Source: Ruegeria sp. THAF57 (GTDB lineage Bacteria > Pseudomonadota > Alphaproteobacteria > Rhodobacterales > Rhodobacteraceae). From it: DNA of 64,000 bases. A program made the translations under genes and the position numbers. The stretch lies in the NCBI RefSeq assembly GCF_903914075.1, contig NZ_CAIWNQ010000001.1, positions 496,001-560,000 of the forward strand, in the 5' to 3' direction. Below, one piece after another: positions 8,423 through 15,713 of this stretch. Numbering within the stretch: position 1 is the first letter of the stretch; each line of letters begins with the position of its first letter. The notes beneath the pieces are model-generated. The model was given only the letters and a program-made list of their open reading frames with translations, was not told the origin of the DNA and ran no database searches.

Positions 8423-8736
8423 GCATCCTGCAAGATCTGGCCGCAACCATTGAGACCCGCAAAAAGGCTGATCCAGACAGCAGTTGGACCGCCAAGCTGC
8501 TGGCCAAAGGCCCGGAAAAATGTGCCGAGAAGTTCGGAGAAGAGGCCATCGAAGCAATTATCGAGGCTGTCAAAGGTGATCAGGCAAAGCTGACCTCCGA
8601 GGCTGCGGATGTGTTGTATCATCTTCTCGTAATGCTGGCCGCGCGTGACGTCGCTTTGGACGATGTGCTTGATGAGCTGGCGCGGCGCCAAGGCGCCAGC
8701 GGTCTGGAAGAAAAGGCAGCGCGACCAAAGGGGTGA
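8419..8736 (+). CDS. hisE: Phosphoribosyl-ATP pyrophosphohydrolase
   Basis: Removes pyrophosphate from phosphoribosyl-ATP, the second step of histidine synthesis. It has 105 residues, a stand-alone HisE as usual in alphaproteobacteria. The MazG-like metal site is visible as [13 protein letters not shown] and [14 protein letters not shown]. Overlap with hisF by four bases shows translational coupling. hisI is not in this window. Confidence 0.97.
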   Translation: MSILQDLAATIETRKKADPDSSWTAKLLAKGPEKCAEKFGEEAIEAIIEAVKGDQAKLTSEAADVLYHLLVMLAARDVALDDVLDELARRQGASGLEEKAARPKG

Positions 8737-8796
8737 CGCCTGCCCTCGCAATCTCGTAGTGTGGTTCGGCAAGGTTCACGGATTGAAGGCGCGGAT

Positions 8797-9363
8797 ATGA
8801 TCAAAGCTTTGGCGTTTGTATTTGCGCTTGCAATACTGGGTGCCTGCTCAGTCGCACCGTCGTCAACCGGAGACGAGGTTCAACGGCTTGCGGCCGAAAT
8901 TCGCAGCCTTGGCCCGGATATCGACCCCGAAGAAGCAGACCGCGCGGCGCGCATCGCTTATTCCTATACCGCGCAGTTAGCACAGGAATACGAAATCACC
9001 GATCCCCCACTGATTCACAACGCCAAGGTCAACAAGGGTTTGCGCCCCCGGGGGTTGTGCTGGCATTGGGCCGAAGACATCGAGCGGCGGCTGGATCAGG
9101 AAGGCTTTCAAACGCTGGAGATGCATCGCGCCATCGCCAATGCGGACAATCCGTTCCGCATCGACCACAGTACCGCCATCATCAGCCGCAAAGGGGAAAC
9201 TATGTACGATGGCGTCGTACTGGACCCTTGGCGATATGGTGGCACCTTATTCTGGTCTCCGTTGCCGGAAGATACGAAATACGAATGGGTACCGCGCGAA
9301 ATTGTTTTGGAAAAACGGCGGCTAGAGCAGGTCGCACGACTTAAGCCCCTGCCCGGCACCTGA
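8797..9363 (+). CDS. Lipoprotein with possible papain-like Cys-His-Asp triad
   Basis: A 188-residue predicted lipoprotein with lipobox LGAC (Cys17). I recognise no named family. The order Cys88 (RGLCWHW), His124 (IDHSTAIIS) and Asp143 (VLDPWR) follows the pattern of papain- and transglutaminase-fold hydrolases, with hydrophobic strands after the histidine. That is inference from motif order only. The ATG at 8797 starts the signal peptide; an earlier GTG-type start would place charged residues ahead of it. It lies 60 bases after hisE and may be read with it. Confidence 0.7.
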   Translation: MIKALAFVFALAILGACSVAPSSTGDEVQRLAAEIRSLGPDIDPEEADRAARIAYSYTAQLAQEYEITDPPLIHNAKVNKGLRPRGLCWHWAEDIERRLDQEGFQTLEMHRAIANADNPFRIDHSTAIISRKGETMYDGVVLDPWRYGGTLFWSPLPEDTKYEWVPREIVLEKRRLEQVARLKPLPGT

Positions 9364-9367
9364 ACTT

Positions 9368-9838
9368 TCAAAGCTTGGACGATATGAGCCCGGTCGCGAA
9401 GCCGCCCATGCGCAGCTCTCCGAATAGGCGTTGATATTCGATTTTCGGGCAACGATTCATCACAACATCAACACCACGTGCTTCGGCTACGGCGGCGGCA
9501 TTGTCATTTTCCACGCCGATCTGCATCCAGATTGTGCGTAGACCAGGAAACGCCCCAAGCGCATCATCAACGATTGGCGGAACTGCTTCTGAGCGCCGGA
9601 AGATATCCACCATATCCACCTGCTCTGGAATATCAGACAGCGAAGCCCGCACTGTTTGACCAAACAGTTCCTTGCCTGCATGGCCCGGATTCACAGGAAT
9701 AACGGTGTACCCCTTGAGCGAAAGGTAACGCGCCACATAGTAACTTGGCCGCACCGGATTCATCGAAACACCAACAACGGCAATCGACTTGGTTCGCTGG
9801 AGGATGTCTTTAAGAAACGCATCAGAGTATTCGGTCAT
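9368..9838 (-). CDS. CoA-binding domain protein (YccU type)
   Basis: A 156-residue single Rossmann-type CoA-binding domain, as in the N-terminus of succinyl-CoA synthetase alpha but free-standing. SIAVVGVSMNPVRPSY at about 18-33 is the nucleotide loop; IPVNPG, VDIFRRSE and IWMQIGVEN follow in the family order, and the conserved MNRCPKIE lies near 127-134. The function of the family is unsettled; members bind CoA. AGGGTGGGCGC precedes the ATG. It converges on the lipoprotein gene with four bases between. Confidence 0.9.
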   Translation of the reverse strand: MTEYSDAFLKDILQRTKSIAVVGVSMNPVRPSYYVARYLSLKGYTVIPVNPGHAGKELFGQTVRASLSDIPEQVDMVDIFRRSEAVPPIVDDALGAFPGLRTIWMQIGVENDNAAAVAEARGVDVVMNRCPKIEYQRLFGELRMGGFATGLISSKL

Positions 9839-9867
9839 GCGCCCACCCTATTCGGACCATACAGAAT

Positions 9868-9897
9868 AAAAAAGCGCCCAGGTAAAAACCTGAGCGC
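9868..9897 (-). terminator. Strong intrinsic terminator
   Basis: On the minus strand a 10-bp stem (9897-9888 with 9883-9874, one G:U) with a TTTT loop is followed by six T (9873-9868). It ends transcription coming from the YHS gene side, before the CoA-binding gene. Confidence 0.85.
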
Positions 9898-9985
9898 AAG
9901 TTGTTGGAACGAGGGACAGTGAAATGACCCGCGGCAGTTCCGTTCCGCGGTCACTGTGACATTTAGGCATAAGTTGAGAGAAAAA
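9868..9985 (-). ncRNA. Possible small RNA with its own terminator
   Basis: The 199-base gap between the CoA-binding and YHS genes holds no credible protein frame but has two strong structures on the minus strand: an interrupted hairpin (ACAGTGA 9916-9922 with 9951-9957, and CCGCGG 9929-9934 with 9945-9950), then an intrinsic terminator at 9868-9897. The YHS gene already has a short GC hairpin plus T run at its own stop, so the distal terminator suggests an independent transcript. The 5' end is a guess, and a long 3' leader of the YHS mRNA is the alternative. Confidence 0.4.
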
Positions 9986-10001
9986 AAGAGGGGGTGCGCG
10001 A

Positions 10002-10024
10002 TTTTGTGATGACAGATCACAAAA
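10002..10024. promoter_or_regulatory. Perfect 9-bp inverted repeat
   Basis: TTTTGTGAT at 10002-10010 and ATCACAAAA at 10016-10024 flank GACAG. It resembles a CRP/FNR-type palindrome (TGTGA..TCACA) but the inner spacing is 7 instead of 6. It sits just downstream of the YHS stop, so a role as part of a transcript end, or as an operator for the possible small RNA, is equally open. Confidence 0.4.
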
Positions 10025-10037
10025 AGCGGAAACCCGC

Positions 10038-10487
10038 CTATTGCTCGTACAGGGCGGTGGGCCAATGTGCTTCGGCCATGCGGATGTATTCTGCGGTGTC
10101 GGTGTTCCATACTTGCTCGATCCCCGGTGAGTGCGTCAGGTACAGTCGTCCGTCAATCACTGTCCAAAGCTTGGGGTCTGTACTCACCAACTCTCCCATC
10201 GCCATGGCATATGCGCAGTATCCGCCGAACTGCGGCGCATAGGCCCGTGGGTTCATCTCGAAAGCATCGCGATTCTCGGCCGAGGCAAAGTGCCATTCGG
10301 CACCCTTCCACTTTACCGAAAATTCAGGAAGCCCAAGGCGCGGGGTGTCTTCGGTGAAATACGAAACCGCATCATACCCGGCCATAACTGCCCCGTCCGT
10401 CTGAAAAAAGACGGGCATGTCCTGGGCAAACGCCGCCGGAGCAAACACGGTGGCGGCCATCGCGCCAAGTAGGAAACGTCGGTTCAT
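10038..10487 (-). CDS. Exported YHS domain protein
   Basis: A 149-residue protein with a Tat-like signal (NRRFLLGAMAATVFAPAAFA) and a YHS domain, a small metal-binding fold. Visible: AVMAGYDAVSYF, KWKGAEWHFAS and the family's GGYCAYAMAMGELVSTDP with its cysteine, a likely copper- or other metal-binding residue. In-frame TTG and GTG codons lie three and two codons upstream; I chose ATG at 10487 because the twin arginines then follow directly. A small hairpin with T run at the stop (about 10021-10037) could terminate it. Periplasmic location is inferred. Confidence 0.85.
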   Translation of the reverse strand: MNRRFLLGAMAATVFAPAAFAQDMPVFFQTDGAVMAGYDAVSYFTEDTPRLGLPEFSVKWKGAEWHFASAENRDAFEMNPRAYAPQFGGYCAYAMAMGELVSTDPKLWTVIDGRLYLTHSPGIEQVWNTDTAEYIRMAEAHWPTALYEQ

Positions 10488-10595
10488 AATCACCAAGTCA
10501 TGGTTTGAGGTTCAGTGTATCAATTTGCAATTTTTTGACACATCCGAAACCCCCATTAACGAGGTTGTGATCGCCTGAGATGCGAATACGTCCCC

Positions 10596-10910
10596 TCAAT
10601 CAAAGATATCTTCAACCACGTCCCAGGCTTCATCCAGAACGCGCGAAAACAAACCCTTTTTCCTTTTTTTCTTCTTGTTCTTGTACGGGTGCTGGTTTTT
10701 CGCGGCACTGCGAACCGGCTTGGTGTCCGAAAGTTTGCGCTTGGGCACCATTTTCAGGTCGTGCAGAGGTGCGCCGCAGCTTGAACAACTTAGCTCATGA
10801 CGCTGCTTTCCTTTTAGAACCAGCGCCGCGCGGGTTCCACAATAGCAGCAGGTGGCGATTTTTGAGGGCGTGGAAATGGTGCTCTCCTGTTTATCTGTGC
10901 CTTGAGGCAT
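10596..10910 (-). CDS. Zinc-ribbon protein with basic C-terminus
   Basis: About 104 residues with a four-cysteine zinc ribbon (Cys21/Cys24 in CCYCG and Cys42/Cys45 in CSSCG), then a very basic stretch (KNKKKKRKKG) and an acidic end (EAWDVVEDIFD). No enzyme family is recognised; nucleic-acid or ribosome contact is plausible from the charge. It overlaps the 3' end of rlmB by 20 bases and is surely co-transcribed. The ATG at 10910 has no ribosome-binding site, while a perfect AGGAGA lies before an in-frame ATT ten codons later, so the start is uncertain. Confidence 0.7.
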   Translation of the reverse strand: MPQGTDKQESTISTPSKIATCCYCGTRAALVLKGKQRHELSCSSCGAPLHDLKMVPKRKLSDTKPVRSAAKNQHPYKNKKKKRKKGLFSRVLDEAWDVVEDIFD

Positions 10911-11664
10911 ATAGGGCAATCGCAGCCGCATTTGAGACGTTCAAGGACCCAAACCCACCCGCTGCGTCGATTTTCACCAGATGATCAACGGTTTCCTTGG
11001 TCTTCTGGCGCAAACCCGGCCCTTCGGCGCCAAGCACCAACGCCACCGGTTGATCCAGTTTGCCGTCCAAAGTGGCCTCGATCGTAAGGTCCGCTTCGCC
11101 GTCCAGCCCCAGCACCAAAAAGCCCATGCCCTGCAACTCGACTATTGCGTCGGCCAGATTGCGAACACGAAGGTACGGCTGCCTTTCCAGCGCCCCACTT
11201 GCAGTTTTTGCCAATGCCCCCGTTTCCGGCGCCGAATGATGGCGCGTTCCGATAACTGCGCTAGCCCCCAGCACTTCGGCCGAGCGTAGAATCGCACCGA
11301 CGTTGTGCGGGTCTGTAACGCGGTCCAATAGGATCACACGCGGGTGCTCGCGCCCGATACAGTTCTCGGCCAGCCCACCCCAGTCCAAAGGCTTCACTTC
11401 CAACGCCGCGCCTTGATGCACAGACCCCGGATCAATCGGGGCGGTGAATTTGCGTGGATCGACCATCTCGGGCTCAATCCCTGCAAACTCAATGGCTTCG
11501 GTCAGCTTGTCCCGCGCGTTTCGGGTCACAATCAAGCGCAGTTTCTGCCTATCCGGGTTCATTAGGGCGTCGCGCACAGCGTGTAGACCAAACAGCCAGA
11601 CGGTTTCCGACGCCGCAGCTTTGCGCGCCTGCTCCTTTTCAACGACCCACTTGGGTTTCTTCAT
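10891..11664 (-). CDS. rlmB: 23S rRNA (guanosine-2'-O)-methyltransferase RlmB (SPOUT)
   Basis: A 257-residue SpoU-class SPOUT methyltransferase that uses S-adenosylmethionine to methylate a ribose in 23S rRNA. The N-terminal substrate-recognition domain occupies about 20-95; the knot domain shows motif 1 DRVTDPHNVGAILRSA, motif 2 LVLGAEGPGLR and motif 3 GSLNVSNAAAIALY in the right order. RlmB rather than TrmH is inferred from the N-terminal domain. It is divergent from the tRNA-Tyr gene. Confidence 0.9.
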   Translation of the reverse strand: MKKPKWVVEKEQARKAAASETVWLFGLHAVRDALMNPDRQKLRLIVTRNARDKLTEAIEFAGIEPEMVDPRKFTAPIDPGSVHQGAALEVKPLDWGGLAENCIGREHPRVILLDRVTDPHNVGAILRSAEVLGASAVIGTRHHSAPETGALAKTASGALERQPYLRVRNLADAIVELQGMGFLVLGLDGEADLTIEATLDGKLDQPVALVLGAEGPGLRQKTKETVDHLVKIDAAGGFGSLNVSNAAAIALYASRHR

Positions 11665-11720
11665 TTCTTGGGCCTCCGGGCCGGGAAATCGGTTTCCTGC
11701 GTCAAAGCGATATTTTCCTG

Positions 11721-11749
11721 TTGACGCTCCTTTAAGGCGCTAGTAATCA
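11721..11749 (+). promoter_or_regulatory. Promoter of tRNA-Tyr
   Basis: TTGACG at 11721-11726 and TAATCA at 11744-11749 with a 17-base spacer. Transcription would start about 25 bases before the mature tRNA. Confidence 0.6.
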
Positions 11750-11780
11750 CGCCTCCACGTCAGGTGCAACGCCTGACAGT

Positions 11781-11864
11781 GGGCGACAGGCCGCAAGGTG
11801 TGGCAGGGGACTGTAACTCCCTCGCGGAGACGCACGCCTGGTTCGATTCCAGGGTCGCCCACCA
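11781..11864 (+). tRNA. tRNA-Tyr (GTA)
   Basis: A class II tRNA of 84 bases: acceptor GGGCGAC with GTCGCCC, anticodon loop CTGTAAC giving GTA, a long variable arm (about 11818-11837), T-loop TTCGATT and an encoded CCA at 11862-11864. It lies between divergent rlmB and a convergent PLP-enzyme gene. Confidence 0.97.
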
Positions 11865-11898
11865 TCTTCTTCAGATGGCGGGAAAGTTCAACAGGCCG

Positions 11899-13020
11899 TT
11901 AATTCGGCAGGCATTGCCATTCATCCACCACCTGCCCTCCTTTCAAAACCAAAAGCGGCCCGAACTGGTTCAGTACCGCCTCGCTTTGCGTTGGTCGCAA
12001 TAGGGCGATGTCCCCGGGTTTCACGCTGGAATCCAAGGGACCGGTCCATACTTCCTGATTGCTTGATCGGCCGAAAATCGACGAGTAGGAAAAACCGTCT
12101 GGAGACACGGGCTGCCCAAGAAAGTGCCCGCCGAATATCGCCAAGTCCGTCTTCCGTCTGGGCAGAAAGTCCAAACCCGGCAACGCGTTGCCCTGCATCA
12201 CCTTCAGGATTGGCGAGGCGATAAAGGCCGCTGGTTGGAATGCTGCCGTCGTCGGGTGGTCAAAGTCCGTGGGCTTGACCAGAACGGACCCAAAGGCGAC
12301 CTCATTTGCGGCGCTGCCAGCAGCATAGGACTGGAACGTCAGGCTGCCCCCTGTATTCAGGCAAAGCCCCTCACCTGCATTTGGCAGCCCTGCTATCGCA
12401 CGTTGGAAGGCGTTTGCGCTGGACCGCATGGCGCGGGATTTCAGAACATGCGGCAGCTTGGCCAGATGCGCCTCATACCCCATGACCCCGGCCAACGTCG
12501 CATAAGGATGACTGCCAATACGTTGCGCGATCTGAGGAATGTCTTCAGGACGCAACCCGCCCCGGTGTAAGCCGATATCAACTTCAAGCGACAGACGAAG
12601 CCGAAGATTGAGAGCTTGGGCCAACCCCAGATAGGCATCCAGATTTTCAGCCGTGTCGATAAGCCATTGGACGCGTTCCGCCGCGGTCGGGTTCTTTTTC
12701 AGCACACGTGCCGCCGAACTGATTGGCAAAGGCTTACCGATCAAATGGTCGGTATCAGGCTCTGCATCCAGCAGCGCCGACAGCATGGGCTCGGAAAAGG
12801 TCATGAGCCCTGACGCCGGAACCTTCGCCCGAATGTGATCCAGCAGCGGCAGACAAGGCAGGGATTTAGCCACAAGACGGCTTGCCAAGCCCGGAGCAAC
12901 CAAACCAACCGCCAGCGAGCAATTTGCGTCGAGCCGATCAAGATCGACGACGGCCACTGGTTTATCTACCCCATAGTCACGCAGTGCTGCGGACAAGTTT
13001 TGCAAATATTCCGCCGTCAT
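11899..13020 (-). CDS. Type III PLP enzyme, alanine racemase/D-threonine aldolase-like
   Basis: A 373-residue protein with an N-terminal alanine-racemase-type TIM barrel that binds PLP through a lysine (probably Lys52 in RLVAKSLPC) and a C-terminal D-serine-dehydratase-like beta domain carrying a likely metal site (GGHFLGQP and DIALLRPTQSE). Relatives include D-threonine aldolase and D-3-hydroxyaspartate aldolase; the actual substrate is unknown. The start overlaps the end of the upstream flavoprotein gene by four bases, so the pair is co-translated and may act on one pathway. Confidence 0.8.
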   Translation of the reverse strand: MTAEYLQNLSAALRDYGVDKPVAVVDLDRLDANCSLAVGLVAPGLASRLVAKSLPCLPLLDHIRAKVPASGLMTFSEPMLSALLDAEPDTDHLIGKPLPISSAARVLKKNPTAAERVQWLIDTAENLDAYLGLAQALNLRLRLSLEVDIGLHRGGLRPEDIPQIAQRIGSHPYATLAGVMGYEAHLAKLPHVLKSRAMRSSANAFQRAIAGLPNAGEGLCLNTGGSLTFQSYAAGSAANEVAFGSVLVKPTDFDHPTTAAFQPAAFIASPILKVMQGNALPGLDFLPRRKTDLAIFGGHFLGQPVSPDGFSYSSIFGRSSNQEVWTGPLDSSVKPGDIALLRPTQSEAVLNQFGPLLVLKGGQVVDEWQCLPN

Positions 13021-14264
13021 GGTCGGAACAGTTTGCTCAAAGCGGGCGTAAGAAACTTTCCGTTTGGGTCCAATTGCTCTCTCATCGCGCAGAAACGGTC
13101 GAAGTCGGGATACAGGCGTGAAAGCTCTTTATACGTCAAACTATGGATCTTACCCCAATGCGGGCGCCCTCCGGCCTCAAGGAGAATTGGCTCGATATCG
13201 GCAAAGTAACGCGTGTGATCTTCGGCGGCGTCGGTATGGATCGCAACCGAAACACGCGGGCCACCCTGAAACGGTGAAATACAGGCCGTATCGCCAGCGG
13301 TCTGTCTGACCTCAATCGGAAAATATATGTCCGGATGGTCACGGTGCAGACGCGTGAACACCTCCCGAAGCGCATCCCCGGCGACATCGGGCGGCAGGTG
13401 ATACTCCATCTCATTGAACCGAATGTGGCGATCACTGCACAGCACGCGCCAGCTTTCGCCGACATAATCCTCATCCGACTGGGCCAGCGTCAGCAGCTTG
13501 AGTAGCGCACTGCGCAAACCGCTGCTGTAGCGTCCCGCGTTTCTAGCCAGCTTCAGCACCTTGACCGCAATCATGTCCAGATCGCGCGGGGCCTTGGTCT
13601 CGGACGCGTCGGTCATTTCATGGCGAATCTCCACGGCCTTGCCGGTGAAGGGAATGTAAAAAAACTCAAAATTCCGAAACTCCGCCCATTTTCGGTGCAT
13701 GCTGGCAATCGTTTCTTCAAGCGGTGCCAAAGTTACACGACGACGTAAGTTAAACTTCGGAATTACGGCGATTTGCGCGTCGGTCAGTACGCCAAGTAAC
13801 CCAAGCGAGACCTGAGCCATCTCAAGGGGGATATCCTCGGTCGACAGGATGTCTCCGCATGCCCCGACAAAACTGGCCGCCGTGATTTCGGCGGAAATGC
13901 AGGGTAATTCCCGGCCGGTTCCGTGTGTTGCGGTCGCAGCCGCACCCGCCAGCGATTGCGCGTTGATGTCCCCAAGGTTACGAAAGGCCAACCCGTGATC
14001 GGCCAACGCCGGAGAAAGATCGCGCAAACGCGCGTTGGCGTTCACCCAGACACGATCTTCGCTGACCTGACCCAATGTCGGTAAATTCAGATTGGACAAA
14101 TCCAGAATGCGATCCGCACCAACGACGATCGGCGTAAAGGAATGCCCCGCCCCAACAACGCGCATACCGTCTGGCTGTGCGACGGCGTGTTGTACTTCAG
14201 CAAGGGTAGAAGGGCGCAATATGGGTGCGCTTGAGCTTTGGCCACCTGACCAGTTGGTCCACAT
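13017..14264 (-). CDS. FAD-binding aldonolactone-oxidase-like protein
   Basis: A 415-residue flavoprotein of the vanillyl-alcohol-oxidase fold. The N-terminal FAD domain shows MRVVGAGHSFTPIV and TATHGTGREL; the C-terminal domain resembles D-arabinono-1,4-lactone oxidase, with HWGKIHS near 370 and LDPNGKFLT at the end. Family members oxidise aldonolactones or alditols with oxygen or another acceptor. GGAGGAGATTGCAG precedes the ATG at 14264. It is coupled to the PLP-enzyme gene downstream. The substrate cannot be read from sequence. Confidence 0.82.
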   Translation of the reverse strand: MWTNWSGGQSSSAPILRPSTLAEVQHAVAQPDGMRVVGAGHSFTPIVVGADRILDLSNLNLPTLGQVSEDRVWVNANARLRDLSPALADHGLAFRNLGDINAQSLAGAAATATHGTGRELPCISAEITAASFVGACGDILSTEDIPLEMAQVSLGLLGVLTDAQIAVIPKFNLRRRVTLAPLEETIASMHRKWAEFRNFEFFYIPFTGKAVEIRHEMTDASETKAPRDLDMIAVKVLKLARNAGRYSSGLRSALLKLLTLAQSDEDYVGESWRVLCSDRHIRFNEMEYHLPPDVAGDALREVFTRLHRDHPDIYFPIEVRQTAGDTACISPFQGGPRVSVAIHTDAAEDHTRYFADIEPILLEAGGRPHWGKIHSLTYKELSRLYPDFDRFCAMREQLDPNGKFLTPALSKLFRP

Positions 14265-14351
14265 CTGCAATCTCCTCCCAATTGAAGGATTGCAGCACAT
14301 CAGCCCCAAAACAAGTCAGGTTTCCAGCAAGTTACCCAACGGCAAGTAAGA

Positions 14352-14873
14352 TCAGGCGGCCGCCGCGCGCTCTGCTGTTACGCGGGCGAACCACTCAATG
14401 ATCGCGTCGACCTCGGGTGCGATCTGTTCGGCTGCGCCATCGGTGAAGGCTTCGAATTTTTCCCGGTTCAACCCGTTCACCCCGACCAGAACCGGAATGT
14501 CCAACGCAAGCGCCTCGGCGATAACAGGGCGAAAACCGCGCCCGTCGGCTTCGTGTTTGCCGAACTTGTTCACGACCAAGAGTTGAGGTGCATCGGCCAG
14601 TGACGAAGTGACATACCCCACGGCCTGCTCTAGTGCGGCGGGGTCCAGACGACATCCGCGCGACTGTTCGCCCAGCGACTGAGAAATGCGGATCGTTTCG
14701 CCTGCGGGCAGAACACGTACATCCATGTCGCATTTGCTGCTGTCCGCGCATTCGGTGTTGGTTTGCACGACACCCGATAGCTGCGCACCGGTTTTTAGCA
14801 ACTGCTCAGCGGCCGCGCTAAGCAGTCGATCGGTTGCGCCACGCTCTGTCGTGGTTACGTAGGCCAGGTACAT
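14352..14873 (-). CDS. DUF2478 family protein
   Basis: A 173-residue cytoplasmic protein: YLAYVTTTERGATDRLL at the N-terminus, central DMDVRVLPAGETIRISQ with a nearby RGCRLDPAALEQAV, and LLVVNKFGKHEADGRGF resembling a nucleotide-binding strand-loop. I assign DUF2478, often seen near molybdenum transport or cofactor genes, though none is here. AAGGGGTCTTTGA precedes the ATG. The same-strand order NnrU, this gene, flavoprotein, PLP enzyme suggests one transcript, but intergenic gaps of 70-90 bases leave that open. Confidence 0.75.
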   Translation of the reverse strand: MYLAYVTTTERGATDRLLSAAAEQLLKTGAQLSGVVQTNTECADSSKCDMDVRVLPAGETIRISQSLGEQSRGCRLDPAALEQAVGYVTSSLADAPQLLVVNKFGKHEADGRGFRPVIAEALALDIPVLVGVNGLNREKFEAFTDGAAEQIAPEVDAIIEWFARVTAERAAAA

Positions 14874-14942
14874 TCAAAGACCCCTTGATAAAACTGTGAC
14901 ATTCCAGATAGCACGCAAGTCGCCTTCGGACCACTCTTTGCA

Positions 14943-15605
14943 TTATGGCAGCGGTGAAAGTCCGATCACAGACTCGTGCGCGCCAAGCAGAACCAGGTAC
15001 GCCACCAGTGACGCGACCCAAACCCAAGCACGTGGCCATGGCTGCGGGACTAGCAGAGACAGCCGCGCAGTGTTGCGCGACAAACGAACCCATTCCGGTC
15101 CCATCTCCCGAGACTTGCGGCGGTCAATCACGGCCATCCCCATGGCTGCGAACCCAGCGAACAGACCAAATAGGATCACATGTGACAAGCTGCCATTGGC
15201 CAACAGATGCGCCACAGCCCACAGCATCAGGGCGGCCAGAACAGGATGGCGGGTGGTGCGCAATATGCCGGGGTTCTCGGGATCAAACGGACGATGACCC
15301 AAGCCACCGAAAGAGAACGGGTTTTGCACAGACACACCACTGACAGCCAACCAGCACACAACGGGCATACACAATAGCGGAATCCACCTCAGGATCGCGA
15401 GTGGCGGAATGACCTCAACATAGGGCGCGTGGGCGGCTGCGACGATCAGCCAGACGAGAACCACCAGAGACAGGACAGAATATGCGCTGTAATACCCCCG
15501 CCGACCAAGCAATGAGATCAGGTATCCGCGCACAGCGGGCCGCGCTGGAATCATATGGCTCAGAAGAAATACAATCAGCGCGGCAAAGAATGGTCCCCAG
15601 CCCAT
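14943..15605 (-). CDS. NnrU family membrane protein
   Basis: A 220-residue inner-membrane protein of the NnrU family, isoprenylcysteine-methyltransferase-like in topology and linked in some bacteria to nitric-oxide respiration. Six or so hydrophobic segments are visible; conserved points are RGYLISLLGRRGYYSAYSVLSL, NPFSFGG and ILRTTRHPVLAALMLWAVAHL. Three ATG codons follow each other at the start; the third (15605) is best spaced from GGAG. There are no denitrification genes nearby, so the NO link is only a family association. Confidence 0.88.
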   Translation of the reverse strand: MGWGPFFAALIVFLLSHMIPARPAVRGYLISLLGRRGYYSAYSVLSLVVLVWLIVAAAHAPYVEVIPPLAILRWIPLLCMPVVCWLAVSGVSVQNPFSFGGLGHRPFDPENPGILRTTRHPVLAALMLWAVAHLLANGSLSHVILFGLFAGFAAMGMAVIDRRKSREMGPEWVRLSRNTARLSLLVPQPWPRAWVWVASLVAYLVLLGAHESVIGLSPLP

Positions 15606-15683
15606 CATCATAGACTCCGTAAGTTCTGCACCTGATTTACGGCAGCGCGGCTGGGCGAAACTTGTCCAAAATCAAGTCGGGGC

Positions 15684-15713
15684 GGGGCAGTCGCGCTGCC
15701 CCTGCCCTTTTTT
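15684..15713. terminator. Hairpin at the end of the ABC transporter operon
   Basis: GGGGCAG (15684-15690) pairs with CTGCCCC (15696-15702). The six T at 15708-15713 lie on the plus-strand side, so it is a poor intrinsic terminator for the minus-strand operon that ends at 15712; it may still protect the 3' end. Confidence 0.35.
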
